64,000 nt of DNA from Acidobacteriaceae bacterium (GCA_030041045.1 JASHOQ010000097.1:1-64000), one strand, 5' to 3'; positions 43,678 through 52,303 are shown, numbered from the stretch's first letter. Made by a program: numbers and translations. Notes: a model not told the origin generated them from the sequence alone.

Positions 43678-43792
43678 GAGCATTCTCCTGAAGAGTGAGT
43701 TTCCCGGCGGCTGGTTTCCGCGGGTCCGTTGCGTAAAGGTCCGGTCAGATTGCTCCGCGTTCTCTTGTCCGGCCCCGTTTGGCGTTCCCGTG

Positions 43793-43820
43793 CTGATGAG
43801 GGTATCGTCGCCCTCATCAG
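43793..43820. repeat. Perfect 10-bp hairpin between porin and permease genes
   Basis: CTGATGAGGG (43793-43802) pairs with CCCTCATCAG (43811-43820) around TATCGTCG. There is no T-run on the minus strand, so it may partially attenuate or stabilise the porin message within an operon. Confidence 0.7.
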
Positions 43821-43902
43821 GACGAAATAAAGAATCGAACTTGCCGGGCGCCTTGATCCGGGGAAGGCTGCGAACTCCTGCGGAGACGGCGCCTCGATCA
43901 GG

Positions 43903-45192
43903 CTATTTCTCGATGTTGTTGCCGAAGATGAAACCGAACTCAAGCACGCCGCGGAACTGGTTCGAGTCGGTTCCGTTGCTGCCGAAGACATCGCCCTTCG
44001 CGTAGTTGCTTGCGTCTACAAACCCGATATCGCCGCGAAGATACATACCGCCTTTTTGGTAGGTCGGCGTAACCGTGAATGTGGTCCCGGCGCTGCCCGG
44101 TCCGTAACCGAGCAGGTTCAGCGAGCCATCGGTTGCGTTCCCTGAGCTGGTGAGATACTCAACGCGCACCGGCAGAGCGAAGCCGCTCTTGAATGCGTAA
44201 CTGAGGTTGAATGCGCCGCCGGTTGCCGATGTGCCCTTGAGGATGCCGATGCTCGGGTTCTCAGGCACGTTGCCGTACTGGAAGTACGGCGAAACGATCC
44301 AGGGACCTTTGGTGTAGGTGTAGATCACGGCGTGCATATAGCCATTGTTTTGCACCGGCGTGGCCACGGTTTCGTAGCCGGTCCGGCCGAGGGTGCCCAT
44401 TCCGTCGTACACCAGGGTATTGACTCCCTTGGTGTAAGTGATCGAGCCCGAGAGCCAGTTGTAGCGGTCGGAGTAGTAGCCGTCATTCCAGCTGATGGAG
44501 GCGCTGAAGTATTTACCCAGCGTCTGGTTGATCTGGATGCCGCGGTTGATGGCATTTTCCTGGTTCCAGACGATGCCGCGCTGGATGTTGAAATTCTGGT
44601 AGGTAAAGGTGGACTCGGCGCCCATAAGCGTGGGCAGCTGACCGATCATGAACTGCGTGGTCTTTCCCACCGGCAGCTTCAGGAAAGCCACCGGAACCGG
44701 CCCATAAAGACCGTTCACCGTGTTTTGCGCGTTGACGAAAGGCACGCCCAGCGTAGGCAGATCGTAAACGCCGGCCTGCACGTAGAACTGCACCGGCCCG
44801 TCGGCTTTCTGGATGTAGATTTGCCCATTGCTCAAAGTGGCCTGCGCGCTGGTGTCTCCGGGCACGGCATTGTTTTGGAACAGGGAGTAACCGGTAATGA
44901 TGCCGTTGACAGACAGCGTGCCCAACGGTCCGGCCTGAAAAGTTGCCGGCGGCAGCCACGTGAGCGGACCGGTGAGAACGAATGTCGACAGCGGGGCCGG
45001 TGGGGTTGCGGGTGCAGCCGCCGGAGCCTGCGCTGCCGGAGCCGGGGTTGCCGGAGCCTGCGCAGCGGGAGCGGCCGCTGACGCTACCGCGGGGGCGGAT
45101 GAAGAATCGGTTGTCTGGGCGGCGGCCATGAGCGCGGCCACCATGGCGGTTGCGGCCGCTGCCTGCAGAATGCGACTGAGTCTCAATTTCAT
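43903..45192 (-). CDS. Outer-membrane beta-barrel porin (OmpL-like, bbp2-type)
   Basis: 429 residues from ATG 45192, with GGAGGG ten bases upstream. A signal peptide (LSRILQAAAATAMVAALMAA) is followed by an Ala/Pro-rich linker of about 45 residues. The rest alternates amphipathic strands with aromatic girdles: TGYSLFQNN, QFYVQAGVYDLPTLG, TQFMIGQLPTLMGAESTFTY, WNDGYYSDRYNWLSGSITYT, WIVSPYFQYG. It ends in a strand FGFIFGNNIEK. The pattern fits the putative OmpL-like porin-2 family. The substrate is unknown; the next gene downstream is an amino acid permease, so amino acids or peptides are plausible. Confidence 0.85.
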   Translation of the reverse strand: MKLRLSRILQAAAATAMVAALMAAAQTTDSSSAPAVASAAAPAAQAPATPAPAAQAPAAAPATPPAPLSTFVLTGPLTWLPPATFQAGPLGTLSVNGIITGYSLFQNNAVPGDTSAQATLSNGQIYIQKADGPVQFYVQAGVYDLPTLGVPFVNAQNTVNGLYGPVPVAFLKLPVGKTTQFMIGQLPTLMGAESTFTYQNFNIQRGIVWNQENAINRGIQINQTLGKYFSASISWNDGYYSDRYNWLSGSITYTKGVNTLVYDGMGTLGRTGYETVATPVQNNGYMHAVIYTYTKGPWIVSPYFQYGNVPENPSIGILKGTSATGGAFNLSYAFKSGFALPVRVEYLTSSGNATDGSLNLLGYGPGSAGTTFTVTPTYQKGGMYLRGDIGFVDASNYAKGDVFGSNGTDSNQFRGVLEFGFIFGNNIEK

Positions 45193-45770
45193 CGGCACTT
45201 TCCCTCCAAATGGAAAATCCAGGTTGTTAGGACTCGGTAATGAATGGGCCAGCCCCAATAAGCACACTTCGGCTCTGCACGATTGGCCGGCTTTGCGGCG
45301 CGCGGCAGGCGGGCACACGACAACACCCGCGTGCAAAGGGCCGCTTACGGGAATCGCGTTGTGTTCGGTTCAGTCGGTGAGTCGGGCAAGACCGGCTAGC
45401 ATTAGTAACGCAAACGAAGCATAAAAATAAAATGAGGAATGAAAAAAGATTTTGTCCGCCGGCGAGAGATCCCTGGCCGGCCGATCCATTTCAGCCCGGC
45501 GACTATCCCTTTTGCTTACGAGGCCTTAAGCTGGCGAACACAGAAGAAAGAAGAGGCATCGCATTGCGCGCATGAAATTGCAATGAAGAACCTGCTAAAA
45601 TTTTGTTTCCGATTTCGGCGACAGTCGAAGTGGAGAAAAAGAGTCTCCGCGTGTGGCGCGAGGCGAAGCGTGTACCGTGCAGTTGGATTTGCTTCCGGCG
45701 TGTTTTTCTCATGCACGGGTTTGAGAGTCTTGCGGACTCCAATTGAAAACAGTGAAAGAGGGTAAGCTGC
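45193..45770. other. Divergent gap between porin and sensor kinase genes
   Basis: 578 bases, AT-rich near 45415-45470. It should hold promoters for the porin (minus) and the kinase (plus). A 108-codon plus frame at 45439-45765 has a plausible ribosome site but a composition unlike a real protein and is not accepted. No terminator or operator was resolved. Confidence 0.45.
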
Positions 45771-47273
45771 TTGGCTCAGAAATTGAACCCTGCGCGCACG
45801 GTTTTCTTCAGGCGCACGCGCGGCTCCGGCATGCGCGTGCTGCTGTTTACGCTGGAGTGCGCGCTGGGCATCGTGAGCGTGGTCTTGGTTGCGGCGGTTG
45901 CGCACTGGTTCAGCTGGCTGTGGCCCATTTCGGCATTGCTGTTTCTGCTCATCGTGATCCCAACCGCGCTGCTGTGCGGATTCTGGCAGGCGGTGATCGT
46001 TTCTTTTTCCGCGGTGGTGGTGCAGGCGATGTTTACCGCGCGGTATACGCAACTGGCGATGGCCGCGGACCCGGCGAACTCGGTCAAGGTGCTGGTGTTC
46101 GTCCTGGTGGCGCTCACGGTGAGCCGGCTTTCGGCGCGCGTCACCGGACACGCGCGCGAGGCCGAGTCGCGAAGCGGGCAGATGCACGATCTGTATGAAT
46201 TCACGCGGCGCACGCTGCAGATGAATCTGCACGTGGAGCCGGGGCAGGAGCTGGCCGAGCTGGTGCACGAGATTTTCGACCTGGAAGCGGTTGCGGTCTT
46301 CGACGCCGATCTGCACGAGGTCTACCAGGCCGGCTACTGGAGCCAGGATCCGCTGGAGCTGGCGCAAAACGTGTATTACTTCGAAACCTCAGACGACGAT
46401 CCCGAGACCGGCATCGGACGCCGCGTGGTGCGGCTGGGCACGGTTCCCGTGGGCAGCCTGGTGGTGCGCGGCGATACCAGTCCCCTCACGAACAACGCCA
46501 TTGCCTCGCTGATCGCCATCACCTTCGACCGCTATCGCGCTTTCGCCAATGAAAGCCGCATCGAGACCGAGCGGCGCACGGAGCAGCTCCGCTCCACGGT
46601 GCTGGACTCGCTGGCGCACGCCTATAAAACGCCGCTCACGGCCATCCGCGCCGCATCCACCGGATTGGCGGAGATGGGCAAGCTTTCCACGGGCCAGTCC
46701 GAACTGGTGGCGCTCATCAACGAGCAGACGGGCGCGCTCAGCGAGCTGACCACGCGGCTGCTCACCACCGCGCGGCTCGATGCCGGCGAAGTGATCATCC
46801 ACGCCGAACCCGCCGCCGTGGGCGCCTTGATCGAAGAGGTTCTGGCCAGCATGAAAGAGCGGCTGGCGAGCATGAAGGTTTCCGTGGCGCTGGAAGACGA
46901 AAGCCTGATGCTGCTTTGCGACCGCCAGTTGATGATCATGCTGCTCACGCAGTACATTGACAACGCATGCAAATATTCCCTCTTCGGCACCACCATCACC
47001 ATCCGGGTGATGCTCGCCAAGGCGGAGGCGATCTTCTCCGTGCACAGCTACGGCCCGGTCATTCCCATGGCTGACCGCGAGCGCATCTTCGACCGCTACT
47101 ACCGCTCCTCCAATTACTCCAACCGCGCCCCAGGCACCGGCATCGGCCTCTCGGTGGCCAAGCGCGTGGCCATGATTCACGGCGGATCCGTGTGGGTGAC
47201 CAGTGACGAGCAGGAGGGAACCACGTTCTTCGCGGCCATCCCCATCGGCATCGAGAAGGGAAGCTCCTCATGA
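45771..47273 (+). CDS. KdpD-like sensor histidine kinase with altered ATP-site box
   Basis: 500 residues from TTG 45771. Four membrane helices (about 23-118) match the DUF4118 domain of KdpD. A GAF-like region (about 135-260) follows, then HisKA with H283 in SLAHAYKTPLTAIRA and HATPase with N398 in YIDNACKYS and APGTGIGLSVAK (453-464). The box that normally reads D-x-G-P-G-I is HSYGPVIP (425-432), so the adenine-binding Asp is Ser and a Gly is Val. It lacks the N-terminal KdpD universal-stress part. It overlaps its response regulator by four bases. No potassium transporter is in the window, so the signal is open. Confidence 0.88.
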   Translation: MAQKLNPARTVFFRRTRGSGMRVLLFTLECALGIVSVVLVAAVAHWFSWLWPISALLFLLIVIPTALLCGFWQAVIVSFSAVVVQAMFTARYTQLAMAADPANSVKVLVFVLVALTVSRLSARVTGHAREAESRSGQMHDLYEFTRRTLQMNLHVEPGQELAELVHEIFDLEAVAVFDADLHEVYQAGYWSQDPLELAQNVYYFETSDDDPETGIGRRVVRLGTVPVGSLVVRGDTSPLTNNAIASLIAITFDRYRAFANESRIETERRTEQLRSTVLDSLAHAYKTPLTAIRAASTGLAEMGKLSTGQSELVALINEQTGALSELTTRLLTTARLDAGEVIIHAEPAAVGALIEEVLASMKERLASMKVSVALEDESLMLLCDRQLMIMLLTQYIDNACKYSLFGTTITIRVMLAKAEAIFSVHSYGPVIPMADRERIFDRYYRSSNYSNRAPGTGIGLSVAKRVAMIHGGSVWVTSDEQEGTTFFAAIPIGIEKGSSS

Positions 47274-48085
47274 CCCAGCAAGCCATCCGCGTTCTTGTAG
47301 TCGACGACGAGCCGGCGATCCGCAGGGCCCTGCGGCCGCCGCTGGTGGAGCTCGGCTTCCAGGTGGCCGAGGTTTCGCGCGGCGAAGAAGCGCTGCAGAC
47401 GCTGCGCGCCTCGGCGCACGACGTGGTGCTGCTCGACGTGAACATGCCCGGCATCGGGGGCATTGAGACGCTGCGCCGCATCCGCGCCTTCGCGCCGCGG
47501 CTGCCGGTGCTCATGCTCACGGTGCGCGACGAGGAAGAAGACAAAGTGGAAGCGCTGGAGCTCGGCGCCGACGATTACGTGACCAAGCCGTTCAGCACCC
47601 GCGAGCTGCTGGCGCGCATCCGCGCCGCCGTGCGCCGCGTGCACGCCCCCGCGCGCGCGGAAGACGCGCCCATCGAGATCGGCGAGATCCGGCTCGATCC
47701 GGTCAAGCGTTCGGTAACCCGGCGCAGCGAGCCAATCCGCCTTACGCGCAAGGAGTTCGATATCCTCCACTGCCTGATGAGCCGCGCCGGCCGGGTGGTG
47801 ACCTACGCCAAGCTGCTCACCGCGGTCTGGGGCGCCGATTGCCGCGAAGAAGTCGAGTATCTGCGCACCTTCGTCCGCCAGCTGCGCAAGAAGATCGAAG
47901 ATGACCCCTCGAAACCGCTTTACCTGCTCACCGACGTATACGTGGGCTACCGGTTTGCCGATGCGCAGATGTTCAAGGAAGCCGCGGCGGGCGAGAAAAA
48001 AAGCGAGGGCGCTGCGCACGGCGGCGAAGAGGAAAGCGAAGAAGGGAGCGGGGAATCGGTTGCCGAAGACGAACCGCTGACATGA
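47270..48085 (+). CDS. OmpR/KdpE-type response regulator
   Basis: 271 residues. Receiver 1-125 with VDDEPAIRR (acidic D12/D13), phospho-acceptor D56 in VVLLDVNMPG and K in DYVTKPF. The winged-helix output domain (about 140-240) has IRLTRKEFDILHCLM, GRVVTYAKLLTAVWG and DPSKPLYLLTDVYVGYRFAD, the KdpE/PhoB style. The last 35 residues are Glu/Gly-rich and extra. The ATG overlaps the kinase stop (ATGA), so they are co-translated partners. It should bind DNA when phosphorylated; target genes may include the nearby porin and permease, which is a guess. Confidence 0.94.
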   Translation: MTQQAIRVLVVDDEPAIRRALRPPLVELGFQVAEVSRGEEALQTLRASAHDVVLLDVNMPGIGGIETLRRIRAFAPRLPVLMLTVRDEEEDKVEALELGADDYVTKPFSTRELLARIRAAVRRVHAPARAEDAPIEIGEIRLDPVKRSVTRRSEPIRLTRKEFDILHCLMSRAGRVVTYAKLLTAVWGADCREEVEYLRTFVRQLRKKIEDDPSKPLYLLTDVYVGYRFADAQMFKEAAAGEKKSEGAAHGGEEESEEGSGESVAEDEPLT

Positions 48086-48115
48086 GCCCCTGACATGAGC
48101 CCCTAACATGAGCCT
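48077..48115. repeat. Three 13-bp tandem units over the response regulator stop
   Basis: CTGACATGAGCCC twice, then CTAACATGAGCCT. The first unit contains the stop codon TGA (48083-48085). Copies 2 and 3 follow without gap. Confidence 0.85.
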
Positions 48116-48139
48116 CGAGAGGCGCGCTCCTCGTCCCCT

Positions 48140-48688
48140 TTACTCGTCGTAGTGGAGCAGGCTGAAGACGTCGTACTCGCTGAAGCGCTCGCGGCCTTTC
48201 AGAAAATCGAGCTCGACGGCGAAGCCGAGGCCGGCGATGTTGCCGCCGAGTTGCTTGACCAGCTTGACGGTCGCTTCCATGGTGCCGCCGGTGGCAAGAA
48301 GATCATCGACAAGAACCACGCTTTGGCCCGGCGCAATCGCGTCCATGTGAATTTCCAGCGTGTCGGAGCCGTATTCGAGATCGTAGGTGACGCGCGCGAC
48401 GGGAGCAGGCAGCTTGCGAGGCTTGCGCACGGGCACAAACCCCGCGTTGAGCCGGTAAGCGAGCGCAGGACCGAAGATGAAGCCGCGCGCCTCGATGCCC
48501 AGCACCAGGTCGATGCCGCGGCCGATATAGTGCGCGGCCAGCGCGTCGATCAACTGGGCGAAGCCGGTCTTGTCCTTGAGCAGCGTGGTGATGTCGTAAA
48601 AGAGAATGCCGGGCTTGGGAAAATCGGGCACGGTCCGCACCAGTTTCTTCAGGTCATCGACGTTGACGCGCTTCGACTCTTGCAGCAT
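48140..48688 (-). CDS. apt: Adenine phosphoribosyltransferase
   Basis: 182 residues from ATG 48688, after GGAGGA. It salvages adenine to AMP using PRPP. It has [57 protein letters not shown] with the flexible loop, and the PRPP motif [15 protein letters not shown]-terminal [11 protein letters not shown] is typical. An upstream in-frame extension is encoded by a repeat and is not part of the enzyme. Confidence 0.96.
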   Translation of the reverse strand: MLQESKRVNVDDLKKLVRTVPDFPKPGILFYDITTLLKDKTGFAQLIDALAAHYIGRGIDLVLGIEARGFIFGPALAYRLNAGFVPVRKPRKLPAPVARVTYDLEYGSDTLEIHMDAIAPGQSVVLVDDLLATGGTMEATVKLVKQLGGNIAGLGFAVELDFLKGRERFSEYDVFSLLHYDE

Positions 48689-48708
48689 GCGGCGTTCGGC
48701 TCCTCCGG

Positions 48709-48749
48709 CACAGTGGACAGTGAACAGTGGACAGTGAGCAGTGGACAGT
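48709..48749. repeat. CAGTGGACAGTGA repeat array
   Basis: About six units of CAGTG(G/A)A or GGACAGTGAA, period 6-7, just upstream of apt. It has the same unit type as the array at 48830. Confidence 0.8.
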
Positions 48750-48829
48750 TTTTCCGTGCAGCAACAAACTCTGGCGTCCAAGCACTGCTCAACGATAACG
48801 GCTCATTGCAAATTATAGTGGCCGGCATT

Positions 48830-48899
48830 CAGGGAACAGGGAACAGGGAACTGGGAACAGTGATCAGTGAACAGTGGACAGTAAACGGCGGACAGAGAA
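48830..48899. repeat. Mixed GGGAACA/ACAGTG repeat arm
   Basis: Starts with GGGAACA units and passes into ACAGTGATCAGTGAACAGTG units, joining two of the repeat types of the window in one array. Confidence 0.8.
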
Positions 48900-48937
48900 C
48901 GGCGATTAATTGTCGAAGCGAATGGTTGCACGGAAAA

Positions 48938-48987
48938 ACTGACCACTGATCACTGACAACTGACCACTGACACCTGTCCACTGTCTC
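48938..48987. repeat. Facing CACTGACC repeat arm
   Basis: ACTGACCACTGATCACTGAC-type units that are the reverse complement of the arm at 48830-48899. The two arms with a 38-base core could form a long hairpin over the acylphosphatase 3' end. Confidence 0.8.
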
Positions 48988-49275
48988 TTACCACACGCCC
49001 TCGATGCGAAAGGAGCTCAGGCCCTCGGCTTCGGTTTCCACGAGGGTGTGCTCGATGACGCGATCGACGCGGCTGCCGCGCGGGCCGCGCTTGAGGCTCA
49101 AGCGCAGTTCGTCAAGATCGGCGGGGTCGCCGGCGGCGAGCACTTCCACGTGGCCGTCTTCGGTGTTGCGCACCCAACCGCGCAGCTCGAGCTCGCCTGC
49201 CTCGCGCTGCACGAACCAGCGGAAGCCTACGCCCTGCACACGCCCCTGAATCAGAAAGTGAAGGACCATCGGCAT
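48988..49275 (-). CDS. acyP: Acylphosphatase
   Basis: 95 residues from ATG 49275 (ATG 49269 is an alternative). The signature loop VQGVGFRWFVQREA carries the catalytic arginine, and GWVRNTEDGHVEVLAAG the catalytic asparagine. It hydrolyses acyl phosphates such as carbamoyl phosphate and 1,3-bisphosphoglycerate. Size and both motifs are standard. Confidence 0.93.
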   Translation of the reverse strand: MPMVLHFLIQGRVQGVGFRWFVQREAGELELRGWVRNTEDGHVEVLAAGDPADLDELRLSLKRGPRGSRVDRVIEHTLVETEAEGLSSFRIEGVW

Positions 49276-49360
49276 GGACCATGGCCAGTTTGGCAAAGAT
49301 GGAGCCGCTTGCGCAACCAGCACATGGTGCGAAAGGCGGCAGTCGAGGGAGGGGCACGGC

Positions 49361-49831
49361 TCAGGCGCCGTCTTGGGTGTGTTCCAGCAGCGCGCGCAGG
49401 CGCTGGAGCGCCCAGGCGATTTTCATTCGCTCTGCCGGTGCGGCTTTTTCCAGGGCGCGGCCCAGCGGGCCACGGCGCAGCCCGGGAATCGTGGAGCGCA
49501 CGAACCGGGCTACGACCGGCGTGGCGTAGATGCGGCTCACGCGGCCGTCAGCCGGGTCCGCGCGCCGCGCAAGCAGGCCGCGCTCCTCCAGGCGGTCAAC
49601 GATGCCGCTCACGGTGGAGTGCGCCAGGCTCACCGCATGGCTCAAGTCCTTGAGGGTGATTCCCTCGCGATTCACGATTGCCTGCATCACGGCCGTTTGC
49701 GGAACGGTTAAGCCGCCCTTGACGATCTCCTCTTCGAGAGGCTTGCGCAGGGCGCGGCGAATGGCGGCAAGGTCTCGCTCCATCCGCGCGAGGAGGTTGT
49801 TCGCGGCGGAGTGGAGCCGTTTTGCCGGCAT
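49361..49831 (-). CDS. MarR-family transcriptional regulator
   Basis: 156 residues. The winged helix covers about 37-110: GLTVPQTAVMQAIVNREGIT, LKDLSHAVSLAHSTVSGIVD with the recognition helix, RLEERGLLARRADPADGRVS with the wing and conserved D-x-R. Flanking helices form the dimer. It starts two bases after the methyltransferase stop, so they are one operon. The two TCGTATACGA palindromes upstream of that operon are its probable binding sites, making it an autorepressor. Ligand unknown; MarR proteins often respond to small phenolic or lipophilic compounds. Confidence 0.93.
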   Translation of the reverse strand: MPAKRLHSAANNLLARMERDLAAIRRALRKPLEEEIVKGGLTVPQTAVMQAIVNREGITLKDLSHAVSLAHSTVSGIVDRLEERGLLARRADPADGRVSRIYATPVVARFVRSTIPGLRRGPLGRALEKAAPAERMKIAWALQRLRALLEHTQDGA

Positions 49832-49833
49832 TT

Positions 49834-50403
49834 CTACAGCACTCCCGGGATGAGAGCCTTCACCCTGCGGCGATATTGCGGATACACATCCGGGAAAGCC
49901 TGCAGCATGAGCTGCTCTTCATCGCGAATTTTGATGAGAAATGCGAGCAGAACGATGAGGACCCCGAGCACACCCCGCCACTCGCCCAGCGCGAGCACGG
50001 TCCCGGCGAATGCCAGCACCAAACCGGTATAAATGGGATGCCGGGCGAGCGCGTAAGGGCCGGAGGTGATGAGCTCGTGCCCGGCCATGAGGCTGGGGCG
50101 GCCGCTCCAGTTTCCGCCCAGCTTGAGCCGCGCCCAGATGGCGAACAGAGCGCCGGCGACGCTGATGCCGAATCCGGAGAGATAGACGGCTTGGGTTTGC
50201 GCAACAAAGTGCGTGCCCAGCCAGCCGCGCTGAAACCGGGGATAGGCGAGCAGGGCGAAGGCCAAGGCGGCAAGCGCAAGGTGCAGAAGGCGGTGAGAGG
50301 CGGACTGGCGCTGCAGCACGGCCTTCTTGCCGGCCGCGGCCGTGAGCCAGACCAGGCCGAGGGCGAGCCAGGGATAAAGCAGCAGGGAAGGGTGGGAAGC
50401 CAT
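49834..50403 (-). CDS. Isoprenylcysteine methyltransferase-like membrane protein
   Basis: 189 residues from ATG 50403, nine bases after GGAG. A TTG at 50412 touches that ribosome site and is less likely. About five membrane helices; the catalytic part [20 protein letters not shown] and [20 protein letters not shown] match the ICMT/PEMT family, which uses SAM to methylate carboxylates or lipids at the membrane. Bacterial members act on varied small substrates, so the exact one is unknown. Control by the co-transcribed MarR protein suggests a role in handling a small hydrophobic compound. Confidence 0.88.
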   Translation of the reverse strand: MASHPSLLLYPWLALGLVWLTAAAGKKAVLQRQSASHRLLHLALAALAFALLAYPRFQRGWLGTHFVAQTQAVYLSGFGISVAGALFAIWARLKLGGNWSGRPSLMAGHELITSGPYALARHPIYTGLVLAFAGTVLALGEWRGVLGVLIVLLAFLIKIRDEEQLMLQAFPDVYPQYRRRVKALIPGVL

Positions 50404-50417
50404 TGCGGTCAACTCCG

Positions 50418-50441
50418 TCGTATACGATACGTCGTATACGA
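50418..50441. promoter_or_regulatory. Two palindromic TCGTATACGA sites, probable MarR operator
   Basis: TCGTATACGA occurs at 50418-50427 and 50432-50441, each a perfect 10-base palindrome, 14 bases centre to centre. They lie immediately upstream of the methyltransferase-MarR operon and 109 bases before trpG on the other strand. The GTATAC core also offers a -10 like sequence, so binding would block transcription. Confidence 0.75.
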
Positions 50442-50549
50442 CATAGTGTGGAATCGGGCCGCGGCTTTGTCAAGCGGAAAATTGCGGCCGCGGGGCGGGG
50501 AACGCCGGCTGAGCCGCGAAGGCGCTGCCGCGCTACACTGGAATCTGCC

Positions 50550-51128
50550 ATGGTCTTCGTCCTCGACAACTACGATTCCTTTACCTACAACCTGGTGCAA
50601 TACCTGGGCGAGCTGGGTGCGGACGTGGAGGTGCGGCGCAACGACGAGTTGACGCCTGAAGACGTGGAGCGCATGAAGCCGGAGCGCATCCTGCTCTCGC
50701 CGGGCCCGTGCACGCCGCACGAAGCCGGCATCCTGGTGCCGCTTATCCGCCACATGGCGGGAAAGGCGCCCATTCTGGGCGTGTGCCTGGGGCACCAGGC
50801 CATTGGCGAGGCCTTTGGCGGCAAGGTGGTGCGCGCCAGGACGCTGATGCACGGCAAAACCAGCCCGGTGGAGCACGACGGCAAGGGCGTGTTTGCGGGC
50901 CTGCCTACGCCGCTTACCTGCACGCGCTACCACTCGCTGATCGTCGAAGAAGAGTCGCTTCCCCGCGACCTGCTGGTGACCGCGAGCACGCCGGAGCCGG
51001 GCAGCGTGGGCAACGTGATTATGGGATTGCGGCACCGTAGCCTGCCCATCGAAGGCGTGCAGTTCCATCCGGAAAGCGTGCTTACCGACGGCGGCCACCA
51101 GATGATTCGCAACTTTTTGGAAATGTAA
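50550..51128 (+). CDS. trpG: Anthranilate synthase glutamine amidotransferase subunit
   Basis: 192 residues. It releases ammonia from glutamine for Trp[18 protein letters not shown] is the amidotransferase start, [12 protein letters not shown] a TrpG/PabA pattern, [16 protein letters not shown] carries the nucleophile C79, and [11 protein letters not shown] the His-Glu of the triad. The partner trpE lies 1.6 kb away on the opposite strand rather than adjacent. TrpG in such genomes often also serves p-aminobenzoate synthesis. The next gene starts five bases later. Confidence 0.94.
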   Translation: MVFVLDNYDSFTYNLVQYLGELGADVEVRRNDELTPEDVERMKPERILLSPGPCTPHEAGILVPLIRHMAGKAPILGVCLGHQAIGEAFGGKVVRARTLMHGKTSPVEHDGKGVFAGLPTPLTCTRYHSLIVEEESLPRDLLVTASTPEPGSVGNVIMGLRHRSLPIEGVQFHPESVLTDGGHQMIRNFLEM

Positions 51129-51133
51129 CCGGG

Positions 51134-52162
51134 ATGCGTGTTCTGCCGCGATCGCGTCTGTGTTTGAGCGCACGCATCTTGTGCGCGACGCTCATTGCGG
51201 CTTTGGGCGTGCCGGCTTGGGCGCAGACGGCGCCTGCGGCTGCGGCGCAGCCGGCCGCGGCCACCGAGCCGGCGGACGCCGATTCTCCTGCCGCGGCTCC
51301 TCTCGCCATTGTTCCCATCGACGCGAGCGACCCCGGCGGCGCAGCCACCGTGACCGGCGCTCTGGAAGTGGCCGGCGGCAAAGCGATGCTGGGAGCCGGA
51401 AGCAGCATCACCTCCGGCGCGAGCACCACGCAGGTGGTGCTGCCGCATCGCGGTGTGCTGCGCGTGTGCGCGGCCACCACTGTGAAGCTGGCCGCAGACT
51501 CGAGCGTGCCTGCGGGCGATACGCCCGGCCTGCTCATGGCCATCGATCACGGCGCCATGGAGATGAGCTTTGCCAACACGCAGGCTGCGGGGAGCAATGC
51601 GGACATTGTGCTCACTCCGGATTTCCGCATTCTCATCGCGGGCCCCGGCTCTTCTGACCTGAAGGTGCGGCTGGGCGCGGACGGCGACACCTGCGTGGAC
51701 AATACCGGGACCAGCGCTCCCTATGTGGTGGTGAGCAGCCTCTTCGATGAGGGACTCTACCGCGTGCAGCCGGGACAGCGCGTGATGTTCCAGCACGGCA
51801 GCCTGAATGAAGTGGTGGACACGGAAAAGGAGCCATGCGGCTGCCCGCCGCCGTCGAAGACAGTGGTCAATGAATTTCCACTGGCCGTCAGTGAAGGCCT
51901 TGCGCCCTCGCCGGCTCCCGCGCCACCGCCGGCTCATCCAGCCAGCGGAACCGCCACTGTGGCGCCGCTGGTTTATCCGGGCAATGCTTCCGGCAATGCC
52001 AAGGTTGCGCCGGCCCCGCCTGCTCCGGCGCCAGCGGCGCCTGCGGCCGCGCCCGCCGCGGCAGCCCAGGCCGCTCCACAGGCGCCGCCGCCCAAAGGGA
52101 AAAAGCCCGGTTTCCTGCGGCGCGTAGGCCGTTTCTTCAAGCGTATTTTCGGCGCGGAGTAG
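51134..52162 (+). CDS. Exported hypothetical protein with cationic C-terminal helix
   Basis: 342 residues. A signal peptide (LCLSARILCATLIAALGVPAWAQ split as basic, hydrophobic and A-W-A site) is followed by an Ala/Pro-rich linker. A beta-rich domain (about 60-225) reads ATVTGALEVAGGKAMLGAGS, TTQVVLPHRGVLRVCAATTV, LLMAIDHGAMEMSFA, SDLKVRLGADGDTCVDN and LYRVQPGQRVMFQHG, resembling FecR-type or cupin-like strands. A CGCPPP motif and an Ala/Pro stretch precede a basic amphipathic end, KKPGFLRRVGRFFKRIFG. That end could bind anionic lipids or LPS. Five bases after trpG, but no functional link is evident. Confidence 0.75.
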   Translation: MRVLPRSRLCLSARILCATLIAALGVPAWAQTAPAAAAQPAAATEPADADSPAAAPLAIVPIDASDPGGAATVTGALEVAGGKAMLGAGSSITSGASTTQVVLPHRGVLRVCAATTVKLAADSSVPAGDTPGLLMAIDHGAMEMSFANTQAAGSNADIVLTPDFRILIAGPGSSDLKVRLGADGDTCVDNTGTSAPYVVVSSLFDEGLYRVQPGQRVMFQHGSLNEVVDTEKEPCGCPPPSKTVVNEFPLAVSEGLAPSPAPAPPPAHPASGTATVAPLVYPGNASGNAKVAPAPPAPAPAAPAAAPAAAAQAAPQAPPPKGKKPGFLRRVGRFFKRIFGAE

Positions 52163-52303
52163 CTCCGTGGCCGAGTGCCGCGCGCGCCCGGCGCGTCAAT
52201 CGTCGTCGGGCGGGCCGGTGGGCGCTTCGTTCGGCAGCGTCTCGACGCGCGAGAGGGCATCTTGATGCGGCAAATGGGCCAGCACGGCGAGCTGATCGGG
52301 CGC

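Larger units (their letters stand above)
48689..48987. other. Repeat-filled gap between apt and acylphosphatase
   Basis: 299 bases dominated by CAGTGGACAGTGA-type units in opposing orientations (entries 48709-48749, 48830-48899 and 48938-48987). A short AT-rich unique patch (about 48795-48828) between arrays is the likeliest site of the apt promoter. No gene is supported. Confidence 0.6.

Noticed and set aside
45439..45765. 108-codon plus frame before the sensor kinase
   Set aside because: It has a fair ribosome site (ATGAGGA), but the protein is Arg/Phe/Cys-rich without pattern and the region is AT-rich and promoter-like. Reconsider if relatives conserve it.
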